A DNA stretch of 64,000 bases. Origin: Diploscapter coronatus (taxonomy: Eukaryota; Nematoda; Chromadorea; Rhabditida; Rhabditidae). How positions within the stretch are numbered: position 1 is the first letter of the stretch; the number at the start of each line of letters is the position of its first letter. Position numbers and translations under genes: made by a program. Below are positions 1 to 12,881 of this stretch, in pieces. Below the pieces are notes generated by a model, which was not told the origin of the DNA, did no database searches, and saw only the letters and a list, made by a program, of their open reading frames with translations. The stretch is from contig OZ038423.1 in NCBI GenBank assembly GCA_964036155.1, positions 10,865,249-10,929,248 on the forward strand, in the 5' to 3' direction.

Positions 1-897
1 GCCTTGCGTTTCCATAATTCGAATTAGTTATTAGGCCGAATGACACTAGCGAAACGAGGAATTATTCCTTTTCAATCACTCGATAAATTGATTGTTGATG
101 AAATTGTAGGGCTAAATATGTTTAAAAAATCAAAAATTTTCATTAAAATCTATATACAAATGATAAAACTTCATAATCTTCTTCAAAAAGACAATGAAGA
201 TCAACCTAGTTCGTCATTTTACAGGGGATAAATATGAAGATCAGCTATTTCATGGTAAAGCATGCAGTACTAAACCGTCGGACATATTCCATTCCCAAAT
301 CTGTGCCTTCATAAACCAATTGTCCAAAAGGAATTAAAACACTCGTACCGGGCGTTTTTCTTTTCGAATTTCTCAAGTACATGGCTTAGGGCTTTATGTA
401 TAATCAAACGATATGAACAAAAAACGCTCAAGAGTACGTGATTTGAAGAGAACATTAGAGAAAAAGAAAACCGCTAACGGCGAGGTAAAGCTTAATCGCT
501 TATTGTTTGAAGTTGTCGGTACTCTTTTTCCTCTATTCTCTCTCGTTTCTTAACGCTATTTTTCATCTTAAAATTTCCTTGTTGATTTTTTTGCCGGGTA
601 AATATTGAGGGAAAAACGAGTGGACATAACGAAATGATGAAATCTTTGAAAAAACGCGAAATTTATAAGACTGAAAAAATGAATGATCCAACAGTTTATT
701 TTCGAAATGACAAATGCTATTTCTGATCATAAGTGAACTGAAAAGATGTATGCTAATTTTTCTAATTGCGAAAGCCTATTGAATGATATAATAGAATAGA
801 TCCTTTAAAAAAGCTAACTTCTCAGATAAATTTTCCAAGGGTAAAAAACGACCTCATAAAGATTATTGTATCTTCAGACTCCCCCGGTGACGTCACG
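1..897. other. 5' flank of sem-4, with a possible upstream coding exon
   Basis: No gene is certain here. An ATG at 413 opens 24 codons (413-484) that begin MNKKRSRVRDLK and end at a good donor (gtaaag). If spliced to an acceptor just before about 862, it would read in frame into the sem-4 exon starting at 898. The competing and stronger-looking acceptor is cttcag at about 872-877, which would fit a trans-spliced start at 898. Two copies of the dispersed GAAGATCA motif lie at 196 and 236. The 64-codon reading frame at 40-231 has no coding character I can support. Confidence 0.4.
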
Positions 898-3800
898 ATG
901 GACGATGTCTCGGACTCCGACGCTCAGGGCGTATCGTCGTCAGGCGTCTCCCCAATCGATTTGTCTACTTCGAGGAAGGAAAAGTTGATTCTCGAGGATA
1001 AATCGAATCTCATACAATCATTAGCTGCTATCGCTAGTCCTCAGGTAAAAATCGGAAGTTTCCAAATTTTGTTCCCGGAATCTAGGAACATTTTTTGTAG
1101 CTTTTCTCTAATTGGTCTTTACTCAAAGTTCCCAAAATGCTCCCACTAGAAATTCCCAAATTCAGCTCCTCTCCCTCTGCGCCCAACTGGCTGCTCAACA
1201 GAAGGACGGGAAAATGATAGATGAAGTCATGATGGGACAAATTCCCTTTCCATTTCTCCCACAAATGACGTCGTCTGGTTTTTCATCGGAAGTCCCGACG
1301 ACGACGATATCAAACAATGCCGTTGACCCACGATGCTCCGCACCAACCACGTCGGCTAGTAGTACAAATGGGAACAAAGAAGACAGATTCGCTTGTCCGA
1401 GTCAGGAGTGTGATCAGGTTATTTTTTGCAATTTTTAAAAATTAGATTATTTCTCCCTGAGATACTGTAGCTTTTCCCCGAAAAGTATCATTTTCCTTTG
1501 AAACTTGGAACAAATTCAGAAACGTTATGAAACTTTGACTAGTATAATCTTTTCCCTCTGAAAATTCTTTCTTCTTCACAAAAATGAACATTTCCGTATT
1601 TCATCGTGAAAATCAAGGTGAAGATTATTGGCTAATATATTCCTGTCCAAAAATGGTGGGGCGCAGCAAAAACCTTGAAAATAATGGGTAGAGAAATAGC
1701 GAAAGAAAAGAGACAAAGAATTGTCGAAATTCAAAATTACACACACACACACAACTTTATGATGTTGCGATAAAGAAATCGCAAGGGAAAAACGGCCTTT
1801 CTTCTCCATCTTTAAGGTGAATATTAACCAAGGTCAGTTTTGCGCTATTTACAAATGCACATTTTCATCAAATTTCCCAAGCGATAACATCTAAAATCGC
1901 TATTTTTCCGACTGTTCAAAATGGAAATGATAGAAATCGTCAAAAAATTCGAGACAAATGTGAAGATCAACCTCTTTTTCACGACTTCATTCTTCGTCAA
2001 ATTAGAAAATTCAACTTAGGAAGAAAAATTATAGAATAGCGAAGATCAGATTTTCCTGGACATAAAATGCCACCTAACAGGATATTTTAACGCTTATTTT
2101 CATTGCAATTCCATTAAAATCAAGCTCTATTTACCCGATTTCCCAATGAACTGATAATTTCACCTTCATTTTTCTCCGCTCGAACAAGAATTCCCTTTTG
2201 TATATCCTTTCCTACCCATTGGCCGTCAATTTTATGGGAGCCCATAATTTGACCCCGCCCCCACTTTTTGTTCGATCGCAAGACGGCGAAACGAGGCCAA
2301 ACTAACACGGAAAAACTATGAATGACTTTCGGGGGACTTTTTGCATACGAAATCGAAACATAGCCGCAACATATCTGGATTTTAACAAAAATATCATCCT
2401 TGAGATAAATCGAATCATCAACAAGAAAGTTAGGTGTTCCCGACTCAAGCCACCAGACTATGGCACATTTTCGTCAGCCATGAAGGCGAGGATCTGATCT
2501 ATTGCAATACCTGTGGTGCGATTTACAAGGACTGGGATGAAGTAGGAAATTTTTGCCAGAAATATAATCCAACAATCCCACCATTTAGCTTCACTCTCAC
2601 AAATGTCCAAGACAGCAGGCGATAATCACCGATTCCGAAGAGACGATCACCGCATCGCTACCGCAGCGTTGTGCGTCAGCGGATCAAATTGGAGGAACAA
2701 GTGGCTCTCAAAATACCCCAATGGAAGTGGGCGGCTCCGCGCCCTGTTCTCCCGCGACCTTCGGGATCAAGTCGGAAGACCAAAACAATGGCACCGAAGA
2801 AATGATGGAGATAGCAAGTGGTGACCGTCCGAACCCATTCAAAGTTGGACAAAATGTGTCCGAAGCACCAACTCCATTCAATCTATTTGGAAGTTTATTC
2901 CCAATGAAACAGGTGGGATGGTTTAAACGTTGAAACCTTGAAGAAAAACGCTGAAAGCTAATGACCCAGCATCCTACCATTTGACCATTTAGCCATCATC
3001 GATGAACCCGATGGAACTGCCTGTTGGCTCACCGATCCATCCTTTCTTCCCTCTGTCGATGCCCCCATTCGGCAACCATCATCCAGGAGGCGGACCTCCG
3101 TTGCCTTGTAAGAACAAGTTGCAATTTCAAGGATTACTGTATTTTTAGTCATGCTCCGTCCACCATTCGATCAGCGACCTGAATTCTACGCTCCTAATAG
3201 GCAGGACAACGAAGACGACTGGGAAGCGTTGATGGAGGTAATGTGGCGTCACAAAATTAAAATAATGAGCTTAGCTCACAATTTGCAAATTTTTATGTCG
3301 GAGTCACATTATTTTCAAAAAAAAACCCCGCGAACTATGAACTAAACCAAACAATGTCTATAAAAATGACGTCATGATGTCAAATTATTTGGATTAAAAT
3401 TAGCTTTTTCAAAAATAATAATTGAAAATTTAGATCTCGACCTCAAATGAAGCCGAGAAAATCCGGGCTTTGGTTGGAGATAAGGCCTTGCCTCCGACTG
3501 ATCCAAACCAATGCATACTCTGCAGAAGGGTTCTGAGCTGCAAGTCAGCGTTGCAAATGCACTATCGAACTCATACTGGCAAGTTGCCAAAACGATAGCG
3601 TTTAACAAAATGGTATCTTTTAGGGGAACGCCCCTTCAAATGTCGAATTTGCCAGCGAGCATTCACCACGAAAGGCAACCTGAAGACACATATGGGCGTG
3701 CATCGAGCGAAACCCTCCTTCCGAGGCGTACCAATGGGAATCGGCCCACATCCCGGCCTACCTACCTCGATGGGCCCAATGATGCCATCTGGGCTACCGC

Positions 3801-5996
3801 CTGGCCTACCAGCCGGCTTACAGCCCACTCAACAATGCCCAATTTGTCAGGTGCGCCAAATGAACGCCGAAATAGTATCAAAGGAAGGATTTTAGAAGCG
3901 TTTCTTCACTAGGCATGAATTGCAAGATCATATCACCGAGCATACCCAAGCTTTAACGAGAAATGCCCAGAGCGCTAATGGTTCCGCTACCACGCCAGGT
4001 ACCAAATCGATTCATTTTCTCAAAAATCACGAGTTTCAGGGTCCAATGACGACATCAAATCGCCATCTTTATTTGGATCGGCTACCACTTCGGCTAATGC
4101 CAATTCACCGCTGAAGACGCCATTGAGCGGGTGAGATAAAGTTTTTTTTTCTGGTATCGTTACCAAATGATACCAATCAGACTTGAAACTTTCTTTTTTT
4201 TAATCTGGCCACCGCACGACAGTTGCGGTGGAGAAGTTTCGATCCTGATACCACCAATTTCAGAGCACCATTCGTTTCTCCCGGTGGTTTCTCGTTGTTC
4301 CCATTTTTGGGATCACCTGGACTGCCATTCCCGCCAACTTCTGGGACCCAGGCACCAATGCCAGCGCCGTTGACGGGAGCTTTTGACGGAACGCCGAATA
4401 CCCCAGCTTTCAATTTGGCTCAGCTATTGGGGAGACAGATTACGGAGGAAATCAAGGTCAAGTTGGGACCGGAGGATGGAAGCCAGAAGGAGGAGAAGAG
4501 GTCATCAATGAAGTGATACATGCCTGTCTGAATAAACAAATTTAGGGATAACAAATCGACTGGAAGTATTCATCTTGAGGCTCCATCGCTGAGAAAGGAG
4601 GCGGCGTCCATTTCGCCTTCGATCAGCAGTGAAACTTCTTCGACCAGTGGGCAGGAAGCTCAACACGACCACACAGACTCATCGTCAGTGTCTATCGGTC
4701 GTTCTGAATCTGATGACGACAAAAAGAGAGATCTTCCGAAACCGCAATCCATGCCAATTTTATCCTCGCTAATGTCGGACTTGAAGCGAGAAATCGCCGC
4801 CGAAGTGAACAAGTCCGGAAACGCCAATGGGGTCCCGATTAAAAAGATCGAAGATGAAAAGCCGGTTCGAAAAGTTCAACTAGTCTCAAGAATTACGATT
4901 TTGCAGATAAACCCAAGGGACTCTTCTTCACCGCCTTTGACGGAAAATCCTCTACTTGCAATGCAGAAAATGTGGGCTGAAACCGAACCACCCCCACCTA
5001 GACAGGTACGATTTTCGATGAAATTAAAAACAAAAAACAAAAAAAACTCGGGAAAAATAATTTATTGATTTTTAGATGCCGGTTTTGTCGAAGCATCAGT
5101 GCGGCGTGTGCTTCAAACACTTCAGCTCAAGCTCGGCCCTGCAAATCCATATGAGAACGCATACGGGTGAGTGAAAACAAAAACAAGGACAAGTTTGAAA
5201 AATAAAAGAAACATTTTAGGCGACAAACCTTTCAAATGCGAAGTCTGTTCGAGGGCATTCACTACCCGCGGAAATCTGAAAGTTCACATGGGCACGCACA
5301 ACACTTGGCAGTCGCCGAGTAGAAGAGGTAAGTACGAAAAAATGGAACTCTTGTGGAAAAAAAAACAACTCATCTATGAAAACTTTCAAAGAAAACCAAT
5401 CTTACATATAATAACAAAAATGACAAAAAATATTGAATTATAAAAAGAAAAAAAACTATTTAGGTCGCCGAATTTTCGACGCCGGAGTTGGGTCAGCGGA
5501 TGGCACACCTATCAAGTCCCCGTTGGGTCTTCCTGTGTCGGGCGCAAACCCCCTGGCAGGGTTGGCCGGGTTATCACCCCTTTTCTCCCCAACTGGGGGA
5601 CTCCCACCAGCCCTGCCGAACATGGAAATGCTCATGATGATGTGGGGACGAGTGTGTTCGGTTTGTCAGAAGGTAAGGGTGGAGATTTTTGAATTTTTAA
5701 CGAAAATGCTACTAAAGGGCTGGAATAGTGATAGATTGATGAAACCTGGCAAATTTTGAGAATTTTTATGAAAAAATGTTAGAGAAGAGGTTAGTAGAAA
5801 GGAAATTAGTAGAAATGTTGACAAGAAATTAAAATTTTAGAGTAAAAGTAAACGTACCTACAAGTTTCAGGTTTGTGCGACCCCAGCTGAGTTGGAATCC
5901 CACTTGAAGGATCATTTGAGCAGCGTGGGAGTGCCCACACACGCGTCCGGAACCCCAGAACCCGAAAGTCCGAAAGCTGTTCAGGCTTCCGATTAA
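898..5996 (+). CDS. sem-4: Spalt-family C2H2 zinc-finger transcription factor (SEM-4/SALL-like), multi-exon
   Basis: This is a nuclear DNA-binding regulator of the Spalt/SALL family. In C. elegans, SEM-4 controls neuronal, mesodermal and vulval cell fates. Seen in order: an atypical N-terminal zinc module around 1390-2540 (ACPSQECD, then IYCNTCG); a classic spalt double finger at about 3500-3700 (CILCRRVL, then [20 protein letters not shown]); a single finger at about 3836-3960 ([17 protein letters not shown]); a second double finger at about 5090-5310 ([17 protein letters not shown], then [17 protein letters not shown]); and a last finger at about 5655-5915 ([17 protein letters not shown]). 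The linkers are rich in Pro, Ser and Gly. The final stop is at 5994-5996. The start at 898 follows a TTCAG-like acceptor, and an in-frame upstream exon at 413 is possible. The intron at 3579-3623 appears to use a GC donor. The exon edge near 4130-4235 is uncertain. Family assignment is firm; orthology to sem-4 is very likely. Confidence 0.93.
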
Positions 5997-7195
5997 AACT
6001 TGAGATTTTGTATCCGAGTCTATTTCTCGCAAATGTCAAATATTGGAATTTTGAATTTTCATAAAGTAGATTCTTATCATTTTATAATGGTCCGGTTTTA
6101 CCCGTAAAATTATGAATGATTTCGTTTGCGATTTATAATAATCCCTGATTTCTATGAATCTCAGCTTTAAGTTTTACTCTTTTTTATCAGTTATTTATCA
6201 TTTTCTTGTTTTTTCTTTCTTATCATTTTTATTTTATCACCTCATTGATAAGATTTAGCTTTGATTTGATTACACTATCGATTTCCACAATAATAACTTA
6301 ACTAAATTGTTATCCGACTACAAATTTTCATGCATTTTCTTTGAAATGAGAACTCTCAAAGTCTTTCGCTTTAACGTTGCATATGATTTCTCAACTTTAT
6401 TTATTTTCCCTACAAATATTACATCTTTGGTGCTGCTATATTATTTCCATTTTCAATTTTATTGGTCTCTAAATTCAGCACTTTTGCAAGAAGATACTTT
6501 TTCTTGTAGAAGTGCTGGTGAAAAACTAATCGTATTTATTTATCCTGCCCATTCTTGAATCTACGTCCACTCCCGGTTCTAATTTTCCAACTTTGTCTCT
6601 CAAAAGCCCCGCTAAAATGGTCTCTGAAATTACCGTATTCCTAATTTTCATAATAAAGTATTGGATTTAAATAAATCACTTTTCAAAATACCTTTGGTTT
6701 TGAACAGGATTTTTCGAATATTTTTCGCAAGTTTATTCAACTCTAACTAGACCTGAAAAGACTTCTTAACGACTAAAAAGAGCATTTTCGAAAAAAGAAC
6801 CGATAAATAGTGTACCCAACAAATTGACGATAAGCGAAATGTTTTGAATAAATTAATTAGGGAAAAAATTTGATAAAAAAATCAAATTTGGAAAACATCA
6901 AATTATTTATAGGCTATAAAAAATAGAAAAGATAGTATAGCTTTAGAAAGAAATGACAAGAAAATGGAGATCTCTCAAAAATCAAGTTTGGGCTAGAGGG
7001 TAAAAATGTGGACTTTGGGGAAGTTAGCCGAGGAGGTTCGTCGCACTAGACGGATTTGCTGAAAGGTTTTGCCTTTCAAAAATTGATAAATTTAAAAGAC
7101 TATCAACTATACAAAAATCGCATCTTCCCTTCTATTGAAAAAAAAACATCTTTTCTCTTCACTCTTCAGTTTTACTTTTTCAAATTAAAAACAAT
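5997..7195. other. Convergent 3' spacer between sem-4 and the RRM gene
   Basis: AT-rich, with no convincing reading frame. An AATAAA at 6652-6657 is a possible poly(A) signal for the plus-strand gene and would imply a 3' UTR of about 650 bases. Confidence 0.5.
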
Positions 7196-10100
7196 CTAAC
7201 CCTGCTGTTCTGAAGTCGAGATCGAGGATCCGGGCACAGGCTCGGCGCTCATCGTACACACCGCCACAGAATCAGGGGGATTGCCAGGAGACGCTGTATA
7301 GTCCTGCAATTTCCATCCGTAATTTTTTTTTTATATTTCGAAAAACTACAGCAAATTTTATTCTAAATCGAAAAGAGTATGGTAAACTCTCGTTAGAAAG
7401 AGGCTATAAGAATATTTCTTAAAAAATGTAATATTTCCAACCTGAATAAAAGTGGAGGGCGTATTGGCTCCGCTGGAATTGCTCATCGACGCGGCCACTG
7501 ATGGGATGCTGCCTTGTTGCTGCTGCTGGGTTTGGTAGAGGACAGGGGTAGCCTAAAGTAGGAATTATTTAGAACCTGGACTTTTAAAATCCATAACTGA
7601 GATCACAAATCAACGATACTGTGTTTTCAAGCTTGAAATTTCATTTTGCTAGCATAAATTTTAACTATACCTTTCAAACACAGAAGAACAAAGAAACAAA
7701 ATTATAAAGTAGAAGTATCATTATTTTTCCACTTTTTAATCAGTAAAGTTGACCTTTTACCTTTGGATATTATGCGTGAATTTCGTACCTGAACAATGGC
7801 ATTGGAATTGACGGGCTGTTGCTGAGGGACCTGTTGCATGTTCATGTTCATTTGCATGGGCATCTGTTGCTGCATGCTCATTTGGGGCATTCCCATTTGC
7901 ATCGGCTGCTGCATGGCCTGCATGCCGCCAGCCATCGACGACATCCCCTGCGCGGGCTGGTTCTTCAGCTGCTCCATCTTAAAATTTTTATTTTCAATTT
8001 TAAAATTTCAGATCAAATATTTTCCCTCATAATCGACTTTCTCCATTTCTTCAAACATTCAAAACACATTCTTCTTTCGCAAGTAAATATACAGCTTTCT
8101 ATAACTTAAGTTAAAAAATAACAAATCTTAGAGTGAAACAATCAAATTGAATTTTTCCCCAACCTCTTCCGGCGTCATGTCTTCCAATCTGAAGAGCATC
8201 ATCCTGTGGAAGTCGGTGAGATGCTCGAGCAGCGCCCAGCACGACAGGAAGCGCTGGTTGCACGTTGCGCACTTGATTCGCTTGGGCTCGTCTAAAAATT
8301 CTTTAATTTCCTTCGCTATTATCATCAAATCACAGTATATTGATCCCATTTTAATCTCGTGCAAATGAGGTGCACCAGATAATGACCATTATATTGTGAG
8401 TTGGATATTTTTTCATTTTATTCTTTTTAACAGGATTTTGTTCTAGAAAAGGAGTTTTATTATAAAATTGCATATATTTTTTAATTTATTGTTTAAAAAT
8501 CCAACCATCAAACTTCCTTCTGGCACACCCGGCAATGCGATGATCCTTGAAGGCCTCGTACTCGCAGGTCACGAAGCGGCACTGGCCGCAGATCAGCGTG
8601 TCAGCCATTTCTGGAAATTTTTATTTTTCAAAGAAAGCCTGATTGAATAATCATCTCAAAAAATCGAATTTTTAATATAGTCACTTTTTCTAATACTTTT
8701 TGAATTTTCAAGTTTCCAAACTCTTTTCTATCTGAGAAATTTCAGTTTTTCAATAAAAATGATGCTTCCTACAGTAAAGTGATTTTAAAAATATTTTGCG
8801 AACCAGTAACAGCGAGATCGTCGTCGGTGGTCGTGTCATTCATGGCGGCAACGCGATTGAGTCGATTGAGCTCAGCAACTTCGTCGAATTCGTCTTTGAC
8901 CGCCTTCGACGAACGAGACTTTTCCCGGTCACGGTCAGAGCGGTCGTCTGCGCTGCGTTTGCGACTGCTGAAAATATAAGGATTTTTGCGGAAAATTGAA
9001 TTTCAGAGAAAAATGAGGATGAAATTGAATTTTTTGAAGAAAATAATTGAAAAAGAACCAAACCACACTACATTTTTGAAAGGTAGTTTGATTTTTCAGA
9101 TAGCCAAGTTTCTGTAAAGTTGGTTTTAATAAAAATGAAGAGCAATTTGATTTTTCCTGAAATGAAAAAAGGAAAATTCGCGTCCCTGAAAAATTGCTCA
9201 GGAATTTGAAGATTTACTTTTTTCAGGAAATAAAATGAGTTATTCCAGATCGCTGGATATTACCCTAAAAAGTGAACGGTAAAATATTCACTTTTTCAAT
9301 CGACTGAGCCAACACTATCTCTTCAAAGTGGCTCAATATTGAACACTTCTAAAGAGTTTGAGAAAACTAGGCTTCTAAAGTCGATTTTCTCAAAAACCAC
9401 TGATAAAAACAAATCATCAAATAAATGTTTGTTCGAAAATTACAAGTAAATTGAAAATCAAATCAAATTGAGTAGAAATCTCTGGTAAACTACGTGAGGT
9501 CTTCTGCAAGTCCGCAGCACTGCGTAGATCGATACTTCCAGCACGTTGAAAAAGAAGGAAAAAGATACTGAGAGAAAAGAAAGAATGAGAGACGAAGAAA
9601 AGTGGGCGTGGTTTCCTCAATAAAACTGCAAAATGGGGCAGAAAAGAGGGTCAGGCAAAAATGCTCATAAATTTCCTGAGAAAAAAAACCGACAAAAATA
9701 CCAAGTGGCTGTTAAACTGGTATTTTTCAACACAAAATGATAGAGGATTAAACCGCGCCTATTTTTAAAATTTTGCACCAGACCTGGGGGTATTTGAGTC
9801 GGATTCAGTGATACGAGTGGGATAGGTGGCACGGCTATTCTGGCTTAAATCCTTCCCAGGTCTGTTTTTTTTCGCAAAAATACGGCACAATATTTGAGAA
9901 CGCGATTTTGGAGCGACGTTTTTACCTATCCCTGTCCCTATCGCGATCTCGGTCAGAGTCCTCCCTCTTCCTGCTGTGCTGAGGCGGTCCGATCACTGCT
10001 AAGTGACAGTCTAAAATTGAACAATTACACTTTTTCCAAACACTTGGAAAATCGTAAAAATAAATGAATAAAAATAAATAACAAATCCTGGAGAAATACG

Positions 10101-11797
10101 CTCCAGAAAAACTGGGAATAAGTGTAAATTTCGCTGTTTTACTTCTTGTAAAACAATTTGAAGAAAAAAACGCGCGAAATAAAAAATGCGGCCTTCGTAG
10201 GCTTGTTGAAAAACAAATAAAATTTAAAAATAAAGTCCAAAAATGAAAAATTGAAAATAATTCGGCAGAAATTGTAAAAATCGTAGAATTGCGCACGGTG
10301 AAGTGCTTATAATTCTGCATCTTTCAACTTAAAGGGGTCGATTTTAAAACTTGTTAAAGGGATATATCACGAAAGGAAGAAAATCTCTGAAATTTCAAGA
10401 GACATGAAAATTGAAGATATTTAAATTTGTCAATATTTAAGGATATACGATAGCTACCGTAGCTTTTAATTTTCTTACCAAGAATGGTGCCCATGAATCG
10501 CATGCCGTGGCATTTCTTGCACGCTATATCGGCCTCGGCTGCCTCAGCGAACTGCACGAACGCGTAGCCCTGAAAATTTATTTTTATTTTCAAAAAATGA
10601 CAAATAAAAATGGATATTTTAGCGCATGCGTATATTTCCTAAAAATATTTTTAAAAAAAGCAGAAGAAATTAAGAGCTTTTGTATTTTTTACTTCTAAGT
10701 TACTCTTACCCTCTTGTACTTTTTAATTTAAAATTATTGTAATTCTTACCTTGAAGTAGGCGAGCGCAATGAGCCTACCGTAGGGCTTGAACAGTTTGAT
10801 GAGGTCGTCCCGGATCACGCCCACTTTGTTGATGTTGCCCACGAACAGTCGGGCTCTAAAAATCAATAAGAATATTCTTTTAGATAAATTGAAATTTCAG
10901 AAAAGAAATAACTGAAAATACTAGCGTTTCAAATAAAAATTATGACGAATTTTTTCTTGAAAAAAACCTGATCATGGCCGGATCCTTGCTGCTCGTATCA
11001 TAACTGATGTCTTCGTTTTTGGAGCTCGAGATTCTAAAATAGCTATTTTTAAATTTGTATTTTTCTCGAGTACGAGACTTTTCATGAACATTAATAAATT
11101 TAGGCCTTAAATTTGAAACGATATTTTCGCAACTTACGTATTGAGCATCGTGGAGTATGGCAGTCCTTTTCCGTCCTCGCCGAAAGTCGGCCGGGCCGTG
11201 CCGTAGAACGGGTTCACTTGGGACTAAAATACATAGAAAATAATAATAATTTTGCAAGTTTCCAAAAATGATTATCTTCATCATTTGGTGTAAAATAATA
11301 AAAATTGCGAATTTTTGAGAGGGATAGGATTATTTTCAGATATAATTTTATCTTACTATACTGGAGAAAAAAAAATAAGAATAATTTTAGAAGAAAAATC
11401 ACATCCAATTTTTGAAAAAAAAAACCTGTTGCATAACGGGCTGTTGCTGAACCATGGGCTGTTGAAATTGCTGAACTCCCGTCATTCCGAACGACTGAGC
11501 CGACTAAAATATATATTTTAGTTTTTTTTGTTAATTTTTATTTTTTCTGAAATAAATCAATGCGAAAAATGAAATGTCTACCTGGCCGTACATAGCGAGG
11601 GTCGCCTGATCAGGATAATTGTATCCTCCCGGGGCGGGCTGGCCGTACTCTTAAATTATTTGTTCTAAGCTTCAGGGAAAATAAAAAAAAAACATTTTAG
11701 ATTTTCATTGAGTTTCGGAGAACAAAATTTCTAGAGCTTTCACAGAAAATGTAGAGGCTTTAGAAATGTAAAATTCCTCGAAAAACCAACCTGACAT
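7196..11797 (-). CDS. RRM protein with two zinc-binding modules and a Met/Gln-rich tail
   Basis: Probably a nuclear RNA-binding protein. On the minus strand about twelve in-phase exons run from ATG 11797 to stop 7196. Order: a Gly/Tyr/Gln-rich N-terminus; one RRM (exons near 10850-10750 and 10570-10483) with RNP2-like LFVGNI and RNP1-like GYAFVQF; an Arg/Asp repeat stretch (about 9980-9925); a helical segment; a Cys pair region (CGQC, about 8600-8520); a C2H2 finger (CATCNQRF with a later H-LTDF-H, about 8290-8165); then a Met/Gln-rich low-complexity region (7977-7790) and a Gln/Ser tail. The RRM style recalls hnRNP C/RALY proteins, but the zinc modules do not fit that family, so I give no name. 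An acceptor about 30 bases before the ATG, with no upstream exon visible, suggests trans-splicing. Confidence 0.82.
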
Positions 11798-12468
11798 GCG
11801 ACTGCTGTGCGGGTAATAGGGTCGATCTGAAATTAGAAACTTTTGTGGAAATTTACGAAGATTAGAAAACGATAAAGTGGGGAAATCGATAGAAAATGGA
11901 AATAACTTGGTGGGCGCAAAGATATAAACAAGGGACTATTAGAGAAGAAGAGAGTGAAGAGAAAAAGGGACTAGAGAGGAAGAAAATACGATGAAATATG
12001 AAACATTTCAAGATTTGAACCATGCAAAACTTCATTCGACTGTAGATTTACGATCACAACAAATTATGCAATGAAATTTAAGAGTGTATTTGTAAGACCC
12101 GAACAACTGTCTACATTTCAGAAAAAGTCTCACAAATCTCGATTTGCTCATAGAGTTGGGGCCCTTACGGGTCCTAATCGCAAAACCAAGGCGACAATGC
12201 CCCGCCCCTACAAGTGGGCGGAACTATATTATATGCTGGTTTGAAAATCGTGATTTTGACGCTAAAATGCCGTCAGCTTATACAAAGATTTTTGTTTCAC
12301 ATCGAATTCGAAAATTTTTAACTTAGTCTTCGCAAATTTTCTAGAATTTTTTGAAAAAAAAAAAAAAACAAAAACAAAAAGTCGCTCTTTGACTTCACTG
12401 AATGGGCGGAACGTTCATTCTCTAATTAGAATCTTCTAAACATATTTCGACTGAAGTTTTTCCAAAAA
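11798..12468. other. Spacer upstream of the RRM gene, 3' of the 5S gene
   Basis: No coding exon could be supported. The 12140-12250 part contains short GC-rich patches (gggcccttacgggtcc; the ccgcccctacaagtgggcgg type of palindrome) of the sort scattered through rhabditid spacers. Confidence 0.35.
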
Positions 12469-12586
12469 GCTTACGACACCTGGGATTCCCAAGCCGTCTC
12501 CGATCCAAGTACTAACCAGGCCCGACGCTGCTTAACTTGCCAGATCGGACGGGATGGCGTGTTCTCAGCGTGGTATGGCCGTAAGC
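12469..12586 (-). rRNA. 5S ribosomal RNA gene, single copy
   Basis: The reverse complement is a full-length 118-nt eukaryotic 5S rRNA. It starts GCTTACGGCCATACC, contains the conserved CATCCCGTCCGATCTGGC and the loop E/box C region (AGTACTTGGATCGGAGAC), and ends GGTGTCGTAAGC. The 5' and 3' ends pair as helix I. It is followed on the minus strand by TTTTT, a normal Pol III terminator. It would be transcribed by RNA polymerase III from its internal control region and incorporated into the large ribosomal subunit. In C. elegans the 5S genes form a tandem array with SL1 RNA genes; here I see one isolated copy with no SL RNA beside it, so it may be a dispersed member. Confidence 0.97.
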
Positions 12587-12800
12587 GAAGGTTGCGGCAC
12601 CGCTCTCGAAGGTAAAAGCAGAGAGGTGAAGCACATGTCAATAAATGCGGCATCAAGAAGTCCTGTCTCTTTCAAAAGGTTTTGCTGATTTTTATCAATT
12701 CAATTGGACCTTTACTAATCAAATGAAAGGAGTTTGAGATAGACTCACACAATTCGATTATTATTCGAGATTCAGATGGGTACTTAAAACAATCAAGCAA

Positions 12801-12881
12801 GGTTGCTGATGGACCCGACCCGATCCGCATTTTTCGGGTCTAAGTCGGGTCCGGGTCCGAAAATTGGACCCATCAGCAACC
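12801..12881. repeat. 81-base GC-rich palindromic element with inverted ends
   Basis: The ends are exact inverted repeats (GGTTGCTGATGG and CCATCAGCAACC). The interior holds several GACCCGACCC/GGGTCGGGT-type words that can also pair with each other. It stands out from the AT-rich flanks. It could be a small foldback element; no coding capacity. Confidence 0.6.

Noticed and set aside
40..231. A 63-codon plus-strand frame at the window start
   Set aside because: No splice context, no recognisable motif, and composition like the surrounding spacer.
3571..3828. Minus-strand frame rich in Gly/Pro/Arg opposite sem-4
   Set aside because: Antisense shadow of the conserved zinc-finger and proline-linker exon.
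4893..4917. A tiny intron in sem-4 (GTCTCA...TTGCAG)
   Set aside because: Only about 22 bases, and the reading frame runs straight through.
5806..6039. Minus-strand frames across the last sem-4 exon
   Set aside because: Antisense of a finger exon whose plus-strand frame is clearly real.
7819..8109. Plus-strand His/Leu-rich frame
   Set aside because: Antisense shadow of the Met/Gln-rich exon of the RRM gene.
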